Assembly: GCF_008369195.1 (NCBI RefSeq)
Contig: NZ_VOBC01000004.1
Span: 310,001 to 374,000 of the forward strand
DNA length: 64,000 nt
Source: Sporosarcina sp. ANT_H38
GTDB taxonomy: Bacteria; Bacillota; Bacilli; Bacillales_A; Planococcaceae
Reading direction: 5' to 3'
Positions 23,722 to 34,638 of this stretch are shown one piece after another. Under the pieces are notes generated by a model. That model was not told the origin of the DNA. It saw only the letters and a list, made by a program, of their open reading frames with translations, and did no database searches. The position numbers and the translations under genes were made by a program. Position 1 is the stretch's first letter. Every line of letters begins with the position of its first letter.

Positions 23722-24658
23722 CTGCAACCGGAACCTCCTTCTTTTTCTGTTGTTCAGCCCGTTTCCAGACATAAGCGACAATGATCGTCAACACAAAAGC
23801 TGTTACGACCCGAATAATAAGTAATGGCAGAATGGGAATGCCTAGTGGGATAAAGATCAGTGTATCTTCAATAACTGCGTGACAGGCAACGAGAAAGATG
23901 AATGCCAGTGTCGCATCCTTCTTGCTCACACCATCCTCTTGTACAGCCTGTATCATAACGCCAGCGCCATAAGCGAGACCGATAACTAGACCTGCAACAA
24001 GTGTAGTTGAAGCATTCGGTTGTACGCCAATTACTTTCGTAAATGGTGCCACTTTCGCCGAAAATTTTTGCAAATAATTACGATCCTTTAATAACTGGAC
24101 AAAAATCATAAGTGGAATGACGATTAAGGCTAGTTGTAAGATGCCGAATGATGCTTTCTGTACACCAAGCAATCCAATTTCAAACCATCCATCCGGTATA
24201 GCCGTAATTTGCGGAGCCATACCGTATTGCGCCGTCTCCCCTCCGCCTTTCCATAACAAGTTGATGACAATACCTGACATAATAGCTAGCCCATACCGAA
24301 CAACAACCACGATCCACAGCTTCACGCCGACTTTCAGTGCAACGCCTGTTTCAATGAATATATTATGCGAAAACGACAGCATGACAGCAATGATGAATAC
24401 TTCCTTCACAGTCATTTCTAACGATAAAATACCAGCTATTGCAGCATATAAATTAAGCATATTGCCAAGTACTAATGGAATTGCAGCTTCTCCACTTAAA
24501 CCGAATATCCCCATAAACGGCGCAACAAGTTTAATAAGCCACGGCAACACGGGTGTATGCTGTAAAATGACAACGAGTACCGTGATTGGAAAGATGATTT
24601 TCCCCAGTGTCCACGTTGTCCGAAGTCCTGCCTTTAATCCATTTTGAAGCGTCCCCAT
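23714..24658 (-). CDS. yvoD: Membrane protein with nucleoside-recognition (Gate) domains, YvoD
   Basis: 314 residues, about 8 hydrophobic helices, duplicated Gate-domain halves (GLSGEAAIPLVLGNMLNLYAAIA; VIGVQPNASTTLVAGLVIGLAYGAGVMI). This family includes spore-maturation SpmA/B-like proteins; transport function is unproven. Conserved partner of hprK, lgt and ppaX in Bacillus. Confidence 0.87.
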   Translation of the reverse strand: MGTLQNGLKAGLRTTWTLGKIIFPITVLVVILQHTPVLPWLIKLVAPFMGIFGLSGEAAIPLVLGNMLNLYAAIAGILSLEMTVKEVFIIAVMLSFSHNIFIETGVALKVGVKLWIVVVVRYGLAIMSGIVINLLWKGGGETAQYGMAPQITAIPDGWFEIGLLGVQKASFGILQLALIVIPLMIFVQLLKDRNYLQKFSAKVAPFTKVIGVQPNASTTLVAGLVIGLAYGAGVMIQAVQEDGVSKKDATLAFIFLVACHAVIEDTLIFIPLGIPILPLLIIRVVTAFVLTIIVAYVWKRAEQQKKKEVPVADG

Positions 24659-24673
24659 TCCCCAAGCCCCTTT

Positions 24674-25483
24674 TTATTTATCTTGATACTTCACATTTAC
24701 TTTCTGAACATACCTTCTCATTATGAATACCACGATTGCCACAAGGATTGTGATGACCGATACTAGCTGTGCCGCCCGAAGTTCACCGATGACATATAAG
24801 CTGTCCGTTCGCATCCCCTCGATGAAAAATCGGCCAGCAGAATACCAAACCAAGTAGAAAAGAAACGTTTCGCCACGCTTCAAGTTCACCTTGCGCAACA
24901 AGATAATTATGACAAGCCCCACAATATTCCACATGGATTCATACAGGAAAGTCGGGTGATACGTCACGCCTTCAATTGTCATTTGGTTCATAATCCACTC
25001 TGGAATAATTGTTGTTTCAAGGAATTTTTCAGAAACAGGCCCTCCGTGTGCCTCCTGATTCATGAAATTACCCCAACGGCCAATGATTTGACCTATCAAC
25101 AGTCCAGCTACTGCAATATCGGCCACTTTCCAGAATGAAATACCTCTCTTTTTCGTGAAGAAGTACGTCGTAATGAAGGCACCAATTAACGCGCCATGAA
25201 TGGCGATACCGCCTTCCCAAACTTGAATAATTTGTCCAGGATGGTCCTTATAATAATCCCACGAGAAAATAACATAATAGATTCGCGCACTAACAATCGA
25301 GATTGGGACAGCCCAAATGAGCAAATCCGTCAAAAAGTCCGGATGCATCCCACGCTTCACCATTTCCTTTTGAACAACGATGAATGCAAGTACAATCCCC
25401 AGCGCGATTAAGATTCCGTACCACCTGACTTCAAGCGGACCTAACGAAAATGCAATCGGGTTTATTGCCAATAAATCAAACAT
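24674..25483 (-). CDS. lgt: Prolipoprotein diacylglyceryl transferase
   Basis: 269 residues, seven membrane helices. It moves diacylglycerol from phosphatidylglycerol onto the lipobox Cys of prolipoproteins such as PrsA (also in this window). Lgt signature GRWGNFMNQEAHGGPVSE, plus the conserved HPTFLYES and RFFIEGMRTDSL segments. Starts 34 bases after hprK. Confidence 0.96.
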   Translation of the reverse strand: MFDLLAINPIAFSLGPLEVRWYGILIALGIVLAFIVVQKEMVKRGMHPDFLTDLLIWAVPISIVSARIYYVIFSWDYYKDHPGQIIQVWEGGIAIHGALIGAFITTYFFTKKRGISFWKVADIAVAGLLIGQIIGRWGNFMNQEAHGGPVSEKFLETTIIPEWIMNQMTIEGVTYHPTFLYESMWNIVGLVIIILLRKVNLKRGETFLFYLVWYSAGRFFIEGMRTDSLYVIGELRAAQLVSVITILVAIVVFIMRRYVQKVNVKYQDK

Positions 25484-25517
25484 GTATCAACCTATCCTTT
25501 CTCTCTCCATCAATCAT

Positions 25518-26444
25518 TTACTTGCGATTCCCTTTGATTTCTGCAGCCAGTTTTTGCGTAAACTCCTCTGCTGCATTAACACCAAGCTTTTTCATTCGAT
25601 AATCCATTGCTGCAACTTCAATAATGACAGACAAGTTACGTCCAGGTCTTACTGGCACAGTCAACTTCGTCAATTCCGAATCCATAATTTTCATCTTTTC
25701 TTCATCAATACCAAGTCGGTCATAAATCTTATCCTGATCCCACAATTCAAGATCCACTATGATTAGAATCCGTTTATCACTCTTCACTGCGCTGGCTCCG
25801 AACAATGTCATCATATCAACAATTCCGACTCCGCGGATTTCAAGCATATGTTCAAGAAGTTTCGGTGCATTTCCAATCAACACATTTTTGGCTACCTGCC
25901 TAATTTCAACAAGATCATCAGCCACAAGTCGATGGCCCCTTTTCACAAGTTCGAGAGCTGTTTCACTTTTCCCCACGCCACTCTTGCCCGTGATTAGTAT
26001 TCCAATTCCATAAACATCTACAAGCACCCCGTGCATAGCTTTCATTGGTGCAAGTCTACCGCTAAGATAATTCGTCAGCATACCCGAAAATCGCGTCGTT
26101 GGAATATCGGTTTTTAAGACAGGAATGCCACTATTTTCTGCTGCTTCAATTAATTCAACTGGCACTTCCATTTCATGTGCCACAATGATGGCCGGTGTGG
26201 TTTCTGAACAAAGTCTCTTCATCCGATCTACCCGTTCCACTTCGGTTAAATTTGCGAAAAACGACAGTTCTGTCTTACCAAGAAGTTGAACGCGATCCGC
26301 CAGGTAGTAATTGAAATAACCAGCCATTTCAAGGCCTGGTCTTGAAATATCACTCGTATGTATTTGACGCTCGATTCCCATTTCGCCTGCACATAGTTCA
26401 AGAAAAAGTTTTTCTTGAACGTTCTTTACTGTTACATAAGACAT
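25518..26444 (-). CDS. hprK: HPr kinase/phosphorylase
   Basis: 308 residues. Bifunctional enzyme phosphorylating or dephosphorylating Ser46 of HPr and Crh in response to fructose-1,6-bisphosphate, ATP and phosphate. Catalytic His in [12 protein letters not shown] (~139), P-loop GKSGVGKSE (153-161) and the HPrK/P signature [16 protein letters not shown] are clear. First gene of its operon; AAAAGGGG precedes ATG. Confidence 0.96.
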   Translation of the reverse strand: MSYVTVKNVQEKLFLELCAGEMGIERQIHTSDISRPGLEMAGYFNYYLADRVQLLGKTELSFFANLTEVERVDRMKRLCSETTPAIIVAHEMEVPVELIEAAENSGIPVLKTDIPTTRFSGMLTNYLSGRLAPMKAMHGVLVDVYGIGILITGKSGVGKSETALELVKRGHRLVADDLVEIRQVAKNVLIGNAPKLLEHMLEIRGVGIVDMMTLFGASAVKSDKRILIIVDLELWDQDKIYDRLGIDEEKMKIMDSELTKLTVPVRPGRNLSVIIEVAAMDYRMKKLGVNAAEEFTQKLAAEIKGNRK

Positions 26445-26540
26445 TAACTCGCCCCTTTTCTTTATATTCCAACGTCTATAAACTATTTTACCATGCCCAT
26501 TTTCAAATGAAATGATTTAGTGCCGAAACTGTCCATGTCG

Positions 26541-27106
26541 ACAATATTGGTTGATGTGAGGCCCGGGCCCGAGACAGCAGGAAAACGTTCAACGGATGGG
26601 ATACTACGAGAATTCAGCTTTAATAGCACCGTAGCGGATCTTGTAAAATAATATCTTATCGAAGAAGGTTTTACAGTCATTTTCGCACATAAAACACAAG
26701 AAGCTGTATCACTTGTCACAGGGATAAAGCTTGCAAATAGCATGAACGTTGATGCTTTTGTATCTATCCACGCAAATGTGTTTGATAGTGATTGGAACAG
26801 CGCCAACGGAATCGAAACATTGGTTTATTCGGCAGCAAGAAAAGAGACCATGACAATTGCCTCCCTCACACAAAATGCACTTATTGCAGCTTGCAATAGA
26901 GTAGACCGAGGCGTGAAGAAAGTGAACTACGCTGTCTTACTAGAAACTAAGATGCCTGCAGTTCACAAAGCATGGGCTTTATGACGAACCCTGAAGAAGC
27001 TACGTTATTAATAAGGAAGGCCTATAGGATGGCAGTGCGCGAAAGCGATTTCTTTCGCAGTATCCGCTTGGATTTTACGAGGCAAGAAATGAGTAAACTT
27101 TTTTGA
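26541..27106 (+). pseudogene. Decayed N-acetylmuramoyl-L-alanine amidase (Amidase_3) gene
   Basis: Plus-strand sequence aligns by eye to the zinc amidase fold: VDVRPGPET (normally DPGHGG, zinc His lost), an in-frame TAA near 26648 after STVADLVK, IEEGFTVIFAH, the SIHANVFDSD zinc motif, NGIETLVYSAA, VNYAVLLETKMPAV. After a frameshift near 26965, MGFMTNPEEATLLIRKAY is the usual C-terminal end. One stop, one frameshift and loss of the first zinc ligand mean it is not functional. It is the only plus-strand gene trace in a 36-kb minus-strand-rich stretch, apart from the tRNA. Confidence 0.83.
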
Positions 27107-27224
27107 TAGGGCATGATTAAATGTCCTGGTAGATAATAAAACTGTAAGGGCTATCTGCTGGATTATTGCAGCAAGCAAAACTGATTTTGGTTAATAACCA
27201 GATGTGATTTTCTTATCTCTTTTT

Positions 27225-27267
27225 AAAAAAGAACTGCTCCAACACCGATTTCCCGGCGTTGGAGCAA
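27225..27267 (-). terminator. Terminator after the yvlB-like gene
   Basis: TGCTCCAACGCC / GGTGTTGGAGCA stem (one G-T pair) followed by GTTCTTTTTT on the minus strand. Confidence 0.88.
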
Positions 27268-27287
27268 TTCCTTATATTTATTATACT

Positions 27288-28481
27288 TTATTCCTTTTTC
27301 GCATTATAACAAACAATAACGGAACCCGTTTTCGCTTCACCAAAAATGTGCAGCGGAGATGTATTTCCTTCTATGTCCTTATTAAAACGGATGGTCCGTT
27401 GAAGTAATTGTTCTTGCTCGATAGAACGATCAACATCATCAAGCTTCAAGTCCAATTTACCCATATTGGATGCAATTTCACCTGATAGAGCAACTCCTGC
27501 TGGAATGTAAATTTCAACTGAACCGCTCATTGTTTTCGCTTCAATCTTTTCAGCTGCCGGATCTGTCGTCGTCACAACGACATGTCCGTTTAACGATTGT
27601 GCTTCCACATTCTTCACAGCCCCATCAATGTACACGCGCCCGTTCAAAGTTTCTGCTTCAATCGAAGTAGCAGTCACTCCATTAAGACCAATCGAGCCAT
27701 GCACTGTTTCGAACTCACCTTTTTCGAACGTCAATCCAGCAATTTCAATTTTCCCGTTTGCAGTCTTCACTTTTACTGTTTCTGCTGTTGCGTCTTCCAT
27801 CTTAAACGAGCCGTTCAGCAAACGTGCAGAAATTTTGGCGTAGTCCTTTTTCGGGATGAATAATTCAACATTTACTTGAACCATTTTCAAATCGCTTGAA
27901 ATTCTTATTTTCCCTTCGTCATTAACAAACAATAACTTTTCAAGAAAATCTTTTTTCGCTTTTTCTTCGGACTCACTATTAAAGACTTTCACTGTGAAGT
28001 CAGCACGTACTTCTTCTGTTTCTCCCGTATGGAGTGTTACTTTACCATTGTCGATATCGATGATTACTTCTTCGATTCCAGCTGCCGGTTTGGTAATTGT
28101 ATGATTAAACGTAACTGCGTTGCCAAAAGGCGAATCAAAGTCGAATGATTTCACTCTTTGAACAGCAGTCTGCATGAATTGCATGAACCGGTCTCCTACA
28201 TTGCTAAAATCCTTACTCAAATCTTCAAGGAATTCATCCATAGAAGGTTGATTTTGATCCTTTTCTTCGATAATAGGCTCCGCCTTTTCGAATGGATCTG
28301 CTTTTGCTTGTTTTTGTTCATTATATTGTTGTTGCCCTTCTTCAGTTACCTGTTTAGCTTCAGTGTTTTTTTCCACTTGACTTGTTTTTCCTAATGTTTC
28401 TAGAAGTGTCAATGCTTCCTCGGTCGTGATTGTACCATTTTCCAGCATTGCTAAAATCCGTTTCCGTTCATTTTGCATCAT
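27288..28481 (-). CDS. yvlB: DUF4097 beta-helix protein, YvlB-like
   Basis: 397 residues. An N-terminal ~35-residue SHOCT-like helical pair (NERKRILAMLENGTITTEEALTLLETL) is followed by a Lys/Glu/Gln-rich linker and a C-terminal DUF4097 beta-solenoid with repeated short strands (KVKTANGKIEIAGL, FETVHGSIGLNGV, IEAETLNGRVYIDGA, VEAQSLNGHVVVTT). B. subtilis YvlB belongs to a cell-envelope-stress operon. No signal peptide, so cytosolic. Two adjacent ATGs are possible starts. Confidence 0.87.
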   Translation of the reverse strand: MMQNERKRILAMLENGTITTEEALTLLETLGKTSQVEKNTEAKQVTEEGQQQYNEQKQAKADPFEKAEPIIEEKDQNQPSMDEFLEDLSKDFSNVGDRFMQFMQTAVQRVKSFDFDSPFGNAVTFNHTITKPAAGIEEVIIDIDNGKVTLHTGETEEVRADFTVKVFNSESEEKAKKDFLEKLLFVNDEGKIRISSDLKMVQVNVELFIPKKDYAKISARLLNGSFKMEDATAETVKVKTANGKIEIAGLTFEKGEFETVHGSIGLNGVTATSIEAETLNGRVYIDGAVKNVEAQSLNGHVVVTTTDPAAEKIEAKTMSGSVEIYIPAGVALSGEIASNMGKLDLKLDDVDRSIEQEQLLQRTIRFNKDIEGNTSPLHIFGEAKTGSVIVCYNAKKE

Positions 28482-28555
28482 TACGCCCCCTAGTATTGTG
28501 GTGTTTCAGATTTCTCGATAATTTTATTTCTAACTAAATTGGTTGAAATAAAGAA

Positions 28556-28660
28556 ACCCATCGAATTCGCTACGGCGCTAAGGGATACATTTCACCATAA
28601 GACAGGTAGCTACGCAACCAGTCTTATGATTTCAGCTGCCCCTTGTAAGGCGCCTTCACA
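28556..28660 (-). repeat. Family C repeat element, copy 1
   Basis: On the minus strand: GAAGGCGCCTTACAAGGGG ... CATAAGAC..GTCTTATG ... TATCCCTTAGCGCCGTAGCGAATTC. The ends match copies at 49029 and 56637; the centre is a different palindrome in each. Confidence 0.7.
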
Positions 28661-28723
28661 CAGTTTATCTAGGTTTTCATTTGTTCAACGTATATATATA
28701 TACGAGTGAATGTGGGAAAGGTT

Positions 28724-31597
28724 TCATTTAGAAACTTTTTCTGCATCTTCAATCATCATTTTCATTCTTTTTCGTTCACGCTCAAGAACTGGTTTTAAAT
28801 AATAACCGGTATATGAAACTGTAGATTCCGCCACTTTCTCTGGAGTACCTGATGCGATAATTTGGCCGCCATTATCGCCTCCTTCAGGTCCTATGTCGAT
28901 AATGTAATCTACGGTTTTAATGACGTCCAGGTTATGCTCAATAACAAGTACAGTATTTCCCGTATCGACTAGGCGCTGCAGGACGATTAGTAGTTTGCCA
29001 ATATCGTGGACATGTAGACCTGTCGTCGGTTCGTCAAGAATATAAAACGACTTGCCATTGGAGCGTTTGTGCAACTCAGAAGCAAGTTTCACACGTTGCG
29101 CTTCACCGCCTGATAATGTTGTTGCCGGCTGGCCTAAATTAATATAACCTAGTCCAACATCAACAATCGTCTGGAGCTTACGGCTAATTTTAGGTATATT
29201 TTCAAAAAACACGAGTGCATCATCTACTGTCATAGCAAGTACGTCCGCTATGTTTTTTCCTTTATAGGTTACTTCTAGTGTTTCTCTATTATATCGTTTC
29301 CCATGACAAACTTCACAAGGTACATAGACGTCCGGTAAGAAGTGCATTTCGATTTTAATGATTCCATCGCCACGACAAGCTTCACAACGGCCACCCTTTA
29401 CGTTAAAGCTGAAACGACCTTTTTTATACCCGCGAACTTTAGCTTCGTTAGTAGAAGCAAACATATCCCGTACATCATCAAACATGCCTGTATAAGTCGC
29501 TGGATTGGATCTTGGTGTACGCCCAATTGGAGACTGGTCGATTTCAATGACCTTTTCAAGTTCTTCAAGACCTATTGCTGATTTATACTGACCCGGTTTT
29601 TGCTTAGATCGATTCAGTTTCTGAGCAAGCACTTTGTAAAGAATTTGATTGATAAGTGTACTTTTCCCTGATCCTGAAACACCCGTTACAGCTATGAATT
29701 GACCAAGTGGAATATCTACATTTACATTTTTTAAATTATTTTCTGATGCACCTTTAATGACGATTTTACGTCCATCCAGTTTGCGTCTTTCCATTGGAAG
29801 TGGGATAAACTTCTTGCCGCTCAAATATTGACCGGTCAGTGATTTTGGATCATTCATTACTTGGTCAGGTGTACCTGCCGAAACGATTTCTCCCCCCGCG
29901 ACACCAGCGCCCGGTCCGATATCAATTAAATAATCGGCTGCCATCATCGTATCTTCATCATGTTCAACAACAATCAGTGTATTACCTATGTCGCGCATAC
30001 TCTTCAACGTACCTATGAGCCGGTCGTTATCTCGTTGATGAAGTCCAATAGATGGCTCATCTAAAATATATAGAACCCCTGTTAGTCTTGAGCCAATTTG
30101 TGTGGCCAATCGAATGCGTTGTGCTTCTCCACCAGAAAGAGTTCCCGCCGCCCTAGATAATGACAAATAATCAAGTCCAACATTAATAAGGAATCCGAGC
30201 CGCTCTTCAATTTCACGCAAGATGAGTTTCGCAATTTGTGTATCTTTTTCAGATAGTACAAGGTTTTTGAAAAAATGGTCTGCTTCAGTAATAGACAGTT
30301 CCGTCACTTTCCCAATATGGACGCCATTCACTTTTACAGCGAGCGACTCTTCCTTCAAGCGATATCCAGCACATGTTGGACACGGACGTTGCGACATATA
30401 CTTTTCCATTTGTTCACGGATATAATCCGAAGAAGTTTCTTTAAAACGACGTTCTACATTTGCCAAAACACCTTCAAAATGAATATTGTTATCCCGCGTA
30501 CCCCCAAATTCATTCGTGTAACGGAATCGAATCTTTTCATCCTTCGAGCCGTTTAATATTTTGTCAAGTTCGTCGTCCGGCAATTCACTTATCGGTACAT
30601 CCATTGATATACCAAAGTGATCTGCAACAGTTTTTAAGAGCTCCGGATAGTATTGAGAACTTGTCGGTTCCCATGGCGCAATCGCATGATCTTTTAATGA
30701 CAGTGTTGGATCTGGCACAACCAATTCCGGGTCTACCTCGCGCTTCGTCCCTAGCCCATCACACTCCTGACAAGCACCAAACGGACTGTTGAACGAAAAC
30801 ATTCGTGGCTCGAGTTCTCCAATTGAAAAACCACAGATCGGGCAAGCATGATGTTCACTGAACAGGATTTCTTCCCCATCCATGACGTCGACCAAAACGG
30901 TCCCATCCGCAAGACGAAGAGCCGATTCAAGTGAGTCGCTCAGGCGTGGCGCAATATCCTCCTTCATAACAATCCGATCGATGACAACTTCTATCGTATG
31001 CTTCTTGTTTTTGTTCAATTCAATATTGTCGTCGAGATCTATAATTTCACCGTTGACACGTATTCGGACATACCCTTGTTTCTTAATATCTTCGATTAAT
31101 TTCACATGCGTTCCTTTACGCCCCGAAACAATCGGTGCCAGAACTTGAATACGCGTACGTTCCGGTAATTTCATAAGGCGGTCAACCATTTGCTCAATCG
31201 TTTGGGACGAAATTTCCGTTCCGTGAATCGGGCAGATTGGTTTGCCAACACGTGCATAAAGAAGACGGAGATAGTCGTATATTTCCGTGGCAGTTCCAAC
31301 CGTCGAACGAGGATTGCGGCTCGTCGTCTTTTGATCAATTGAAATTGCCGGCGATAGCCCTTCAATGATATCTACATCTGGCTTGTCCATCTGACCTAAA
31401 AACTGTCGCGCATAAGAAGATAATGATTCAACGTACCTTCGCTGCCCTTCCGCGTAAATTGTATCGAAAGCGAGGGAGGATTTCCCTGACCCTGAAAGTC
31501 CTGTCATGACGACCAATTTGTCACGAGGAATATTTATATCAATGTTTTTCAAATTATTCGCACGTGCGCCTTGTATGATAATTTCTTTATTCTTCAT
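28724..31597 (-). CDS. uvrA: Excinuclease ABC subunit A
   Basis: 957 residues; damage-scanning ATPase of nucleotide excision repair. First Walker [10 protein letters not shown] (~32-40), second GVSGSGKST (~642), ABC signatures [12 protein letters not shown] and [12 protein letters not shown], and zinc-binding CPICGF/CQEC and [15 protein letters not shown] modules are present. It follows uvrB by 7 bases; both are under the LexA-type box upstream of uvrB. Confidence 0.98.
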   Translation of the reverse strand: MKNKEIIIQGARANNLKNIDINIPRDKLVVMTGLSGSGKSSLAFDTIYAEGQRRYVESLSSYARQFLGQMDKPDVDIIEGLSPAISIDQKTTSRNPRSTVGTATEIYDYLRLLYARVGKPICPIHGTEISSQTIEQMVDRLMKLPERTRIQVLAPIVSGRKGTHVKLIEDIKKQGYVRIRVNGEIIDLDDNIELNKNKKHTIEVVIDRIVMKEDIAPRLSDSLESALRLADGTVLVDVMDGEEILFSEHHACPICGFSIGELEPRMFSFNSPFGACQECDGLGTKREVDPELVVPDPTLSLKDHAIAPWEPTSSQYYPELLKTVADHFGISMDVPISELPDDELDKILNGSKDEKIRFRYTNEFGGTRDNNIHFEGVLANVERRFKETSSDYIREQMEKYMSQRPCPTCAGYRLKEESLAVKVNGVHIGKVTELSITEADHFFKNLVLSEKDTQIAKLILREIEERLGFLINVGLDYLSLSRAAGTLSGGEAQRIRLATQIGSRLTGVLYILDEPSIGLHQRDNDRLIGTLKSMRDIGNTLIVVEHDEDTMMAADYLIDIGPGAGVAGGEIVSAGTPDQVMNDPKSLTGQYLSGKKFIPLPMERRKLDGRKIVIKGASENNLKNVNVDIPLGQFIAVTGVSGSGKSTLINQILYKVLAQKLNRSKQKPGQYKSAIGLEELEKVIEIDQSPIGRTPRSNPATYTGMFDDVRDMFASTNEAKVRGYKKGRFSFNVKGGRCEACRGDGIIKIEMHFLPDVYVPCEVCHGKRYNRETLEVTYKGKNIADVLAMTVDDALVFFENIPKISRKLQTIVDVGLGYINLGQPATTLSGGEAQRVKLASELHKRSNGKSFYILDEPTTGLHVHDIGKLLIVLQRLVDTGNTVLVIEHNLDVIKTVDYIIDIGPEGGDNGGQIIASGTPEKVAESTVSYTGYYLKPVLERERKRMKMMIEDAEKVSK

Positions 31598-31604
31598 AAA
31601 TACC

Positions 31605-33587
31605 CTACCTCTCAGCCTTCAATTCCATGATTGTATCCCTTAGTTCAGCAGCTCGTTCGAAGTCGAGCGCTTTCGCGGCCTCTTTCATCTCTTTTTCCAA
31701 AGTTACAAGAAGCGTTGCTTTTTCGTCTTTAGTCAATTTCTTGCCGTGTGTTACTTTTTCTAAATAGGAAATCGCTTCTTCCGATACTGCCGTTGCACGA
31801 ATCACATCACGGATTTCTTTATTAATTGTCGTCGGTGTTATGCCATGCTCTTCATTATATTTTCGTTGAATATCCCGACGACGCTCCGTTTCACCTATTG
31901 CTTTCGCCATAGAGTCCGTTATCCTATCAGCATATAAAATTACATGTCCATTGGAGTTACGGGCAGCGCGACCCATCGTCTGAATAAGTGCTCGCTCAGA
32001 ACGAAGAAATCCTTCTTTATCTGCATCCAAGATCACAACAAGCGATACTTCAGGAATGTCTATCCCTTCCCTTAAGAGGTTAATCCCTACTAGGACATCA
32101 AATGTCCCTATTCGCAGTTCCCGTAAAGTTTCAATTCGTTCAAGTGTTTTAATATCAGAATGAAGGTATTGAACTTTTATACCAATTTCTTTCAAGTAAT
32201 CAGTCAAATCTTCGGACATTTTCTTTGTTAACGTTGTAATTAGAACACGTTCATTGTTTTTCGTCCGTTCTCTTATTTGGCCTATCAAATCATCAATCTG
32301 CCCTTCAATCGGACGAATTTCAATTGTCGGATCTAGTAGACCAGTCGGCCGGATAATCTGTTGAATCATCTCGGGAGTATGCTCAATTTCGTAAGGGCCT
32401 GGTGTCGCAGAAACATAAATCGCTTCGTGGACATGGTCTTCGAATTCTTTGAATGTGAGCGGCCTGTTGTCGAGTGCTGAAGGTAGACGGAAACCATGGT
32501 CAACAAGTACGTTTTTACGTGCCTGGTCACCGTTATACATACCTCGTATTTGTGGCAACGAGACATGACTTTCATCTACAATAATGAGAAAATCATCTGG
32601 GAAATAGTCAAGCAGTGTATACGGAGTCGCCCCAGCAGGACGGAGCGTTAAATGACGGGAATAGTTTTCAATACCTGAACAGAAGCCCATTTCCCTCATC
32701 ATTTCAAGATCATAACGTGTCCGCTGTTCAAGACGTTGCGCTTCCAACAGCTTGTCCTGAGCACGAAATTCTTTCAAACGTTCTTCCAGTTCAATTTCAA
32801 TGTTTTCAATTGCTTTCACCATTTTTTCTTCGCCAGTAACAAAGTGAGAAGCTGGGAATATGGCAACGTGTTCACGTTCACCAAGGATTTCGCCTGTCAG
32901 TGAATCTACTTCGCGAATCCGTTCAATTTCATCACCGAAAAACTCGATACGTAAGCAATGTTCATCCTGGGATGCTGGCAAAAGTTCAACAACATCGCCG
33001 CGTACCCGGAACGTACCCCGAGTGAAGCTTATGTCATTCCGCTCATATTGAATATCTACAAATCTGCGTAGCAGTTCATTACGTCCTATTTCCATGCCTG
33101 GACGCAGAGATACAACATGTGCGCTGTATTCTTCTGGGGAACCTAGACCATAAATGCAGGAGACTGAGGCAACAATGAGCACGTCATTCCTTTCAAATAA
33201 GGAAGATGTTGCAGAGTGACGTAATTTATCAATTTCGTCATTGATGCTTGAGTCTTTTTCAATAAAGGTGTCAGTATGAGCGATATAAGCTTCTGGCTGA
33301 TAATAATCATAGAAACTCACAAAGTATTCAACTGCATTGTCAGGAAAAAACTCTTTAAATTCACTATATAATTGACCCGCTAATGTTTTGTTGTGCGCGA
33401 TAACGAGAGTCGGTTTGTTAATTTCCGTCAATACATTCGAAACGGTAAATGTTTTTCCAGTCCCGGTTGCACCAAGCAGAGTTTGGTGCTTCTCACCTCG
33501 GTTATGTCCTTCTAATAATTGTGCGATTGCAGACGGCTGATCGCCTTGTGGTGTATAAGGGGCTTGCAAATTGAATTTTCCGACCAT
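31605..33587 (-). CDS. uvrB: Excinuclease ABC subunit B
   Basis: 660 residues, the expected length. Helicase-like damage-verification subunit: Walker [13 protein letters not shown], beta-hairpin region [18 protein letters not shown], helicase motifs ([33 protein letters not shown]) and the C-terminal UVR coiled-coil ([21 protein letters not shown]) that contacts UvrC. The ATG 8 bases from AGGAGG is chosen over a GTG three codons earlier. Confidence 0.98.
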   Translation of the reverse strand: MVGKFNLQAPYTPQGDQPSAIAQLLEGHNRGEKHQTLLGATGTGKTFTVSNVLTEINKPTLVIAHNKTLAGQLYSEFKEFFPDNAVEYFVSFYDYYQPEAYIAHTDTFIEKDSSINDEIDKLRHSATSSLFERNDVLIVASVSCIYGLGSPEEYSAHVVSLRPGMEIGRNELLRRFVDIQYERNDISFTRGTFRVRGDVVELLPASQDEHCLRIEFFGDEIERIREVDSLTGEILGEREHVAIFPASHFVTGEEKMVKAIENIEIELEERLKEFRAQDKLLEAQRLEQRTRYDLEMMREMGFCSGIENYSRHLTLRPAGATPYTLLDYFPDDFLIIVDESHVSLPQIRGMYNGDQARKNVLVDHGFRLPSALDNRPLTFKEFEDHVHEAIYVSATPGPYEIEHTPEMIQQIIRPTGLLDPTIEIRPIEGQIDDLIGQIRERTKNNERVLITTLTKKMSEDLTDYLKEIGIKVQYLHSDIKTLERIETLRELRIGTFDVLVGINLLREGIDIPEVSLVVILDADKEGFLRSERALIQTMGRAARNSNGHVILYADRITDSMAKAIGETERRRDIQRKYNEEHGITPTTINKEIRDVIRATAVSEEAISYLEKVTHGKKLTKDEKATLLVTLEKEMKEAAKALDFERAAELRDTIMELKAER

Positions 33588-33653
33588 CAGAAGCACCTCC
33601 TCTATCAGTTACATCTATCTTATCACTTTACCCATCTTTTGACGAGCAAAAAG

Positions 33654-33667
33654 CGAACGTACGTTTT
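33654..33667. promoter_or_regulatory. LexA/SOS box upstream of uvrBA
   Basis: CGAACGTACGTTTT matches the Bacillus SOS consensus CGAACRNRYGTTYG in 13 of 14 positions. It lies about 70-80 bases upstream of the uvrB start, in the expected promoter region. Confidence 0.82.
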
Positions 33668-33703
33668 TTCACTAATTTCCCCTTTTATAAACACACAGAG
33701 AAA

Positions 33704-33734
33704 AACGCTGCATGTCTATTCAACATGTAGCGTT
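33704..33734 (-). terminator. Terminator after the IDEAL-domain gene
   Basis: AACGCTACATGT / ACATGCAGCGTT stem (one mismatch) followed by TTTCTC on the minus strand. Confidence 0.75.
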
Positions 33735-33744
33735 CTTTCATTTT

Positions 33745-33981
33745 TCAATCATTCTCTTCAAGTTTACCAAGTCTTTCGGAATACATTAGGAATGCGCTTT
33801 CATCCCGACAATCAAGCGCAACATCAATTAACCTCATGATTCTACTCTTTGTTTGCTCTCTGTGTAAATGTTTCAAAAAAAGGTCCAAATAAATTTCATT
33901 CAGCAGTTTTTCCGCTTGGAGCGAAGAACTGTTTTTCCCTACAGCTTTCAAGAACTCGGCATATGAATAATTATTCTCCAT
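33745..33981 (-). CDS. Small IDEAL-domain protein
   Basis: 78 residues. The C-terminal half carries the IDEAL motif RLIDVALDCRDESAFLMYSERL, known from Bacillales proteins such as YpiB and ComK-binding segments, where it mediates protein contacts. N-terminal part MENNYSYAEFLKAVGK is helical and unassigned. AGGGG lies 8 bases upstream of the ATG. Stands alone between uvrB and the tandem repeats. Confidence 0.75.
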   Translation of the reverse strand: MENNYSYAEFLKAVGKNSSSLQAEKLLNEIYLDLFLKHLHREQTKSRIMRLIDVALDCRDESAFLMYSERLGKLEEND

Positions 33982-34080
33982 CCCTATCACCCCTGATGCC
34001 TTTTATTTAGTATATCTAATTTCAGAGATAAGTTGCAACGTTTATTGGAATATTCTATATTTTTATTTAGTCATATTTAA

Positions 34081-34567
34081 CAAAGAAAAGCGTAAGTCGC
34101 CGTTTAGCCCCGACAAGCATAAGACAGACCTGCGAAGCGGCGTTCTTTGCCGCACAGTAGGGCTGACTTATGACTCGAGGGGCTGGCGCATGGAGCCTAG
34201 ACAAAGAAAAGCGTAAGGCGCCGTTTAGCCCCGACAAGCATAAGACAGACCTGCGGAGCGGCGTTCTTTGCCGCACAGTAGGGCTGACTTATGACTCGAG
34301 AGGCTGGCGCATGGAGCCTAGACAAAGAAAAGCGTAAGGCGCCGTTTAGCCCCGACAAGCATAAGACAGACCTGCGAAGCGGCGTTCTTTGCCGCACAGT
34401 AGGGCTGACTTATGACTCGAGGGGCTGGCGCATGGAGCCTAGACAAAAGAAAAGCGTAAGGCGCCGTTTAGCCCCGACAAGCGTAAGACAGACCTGCGGA
34501 GCGGCGTTCTTTGCCGCACAGCGGGGCTAACTTAAGTCTCGAGAGGCTGGCGCATGGAGCCTAGACA
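34081..34567. repeat. Four tandem family A elements (121-bp period)
   Basis: Units begin at about 34081, 34202, 34323 and 34444, each starting CAAAGAAAAGCGTAAG and ending GGCGCATGGAGCCTAGA. The first three differ at only a handful of positions; the fourth has more changes and one extra A. Complementary inner blocks (GACAAGCATAAG / GACTTATGACTCGAG; GCGGCGTTC-TTTGCCGC) predict a folded unit. The array separates the uvrBA block from the ecsAB block. Confidence 0.95.
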
Positions 34568-34600
34568 AAGAAAAAATATATTCCTTTATTATAAAGAAAT

Positions 34601-34630
34601 GTCCCGCCTGCAATTGATTGCAAACGGGAC
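34601..34630 (-). terminator. Terminator of ecsAB
   Basis: GTCCCG..TGCAAT / ATTGCA..CGGGAC stem with a 2-bp internal loop, then ATTTCTTTAT on the minus strand. Confidence 0.75.
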
Positions 34631-34638
34631 GACTTTTG

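Noticed and set aside
34067..34530. Repeated 66-79-codon frames in the tandem array
   Set aside because: Period-121 repeats shift frame between units; no start signals.
34081..34567. CRISPR-like array
   Set aside because: Units are contiguous 121-bp repeats without short repeat/unique spacer structure and no cas genes are nearby.
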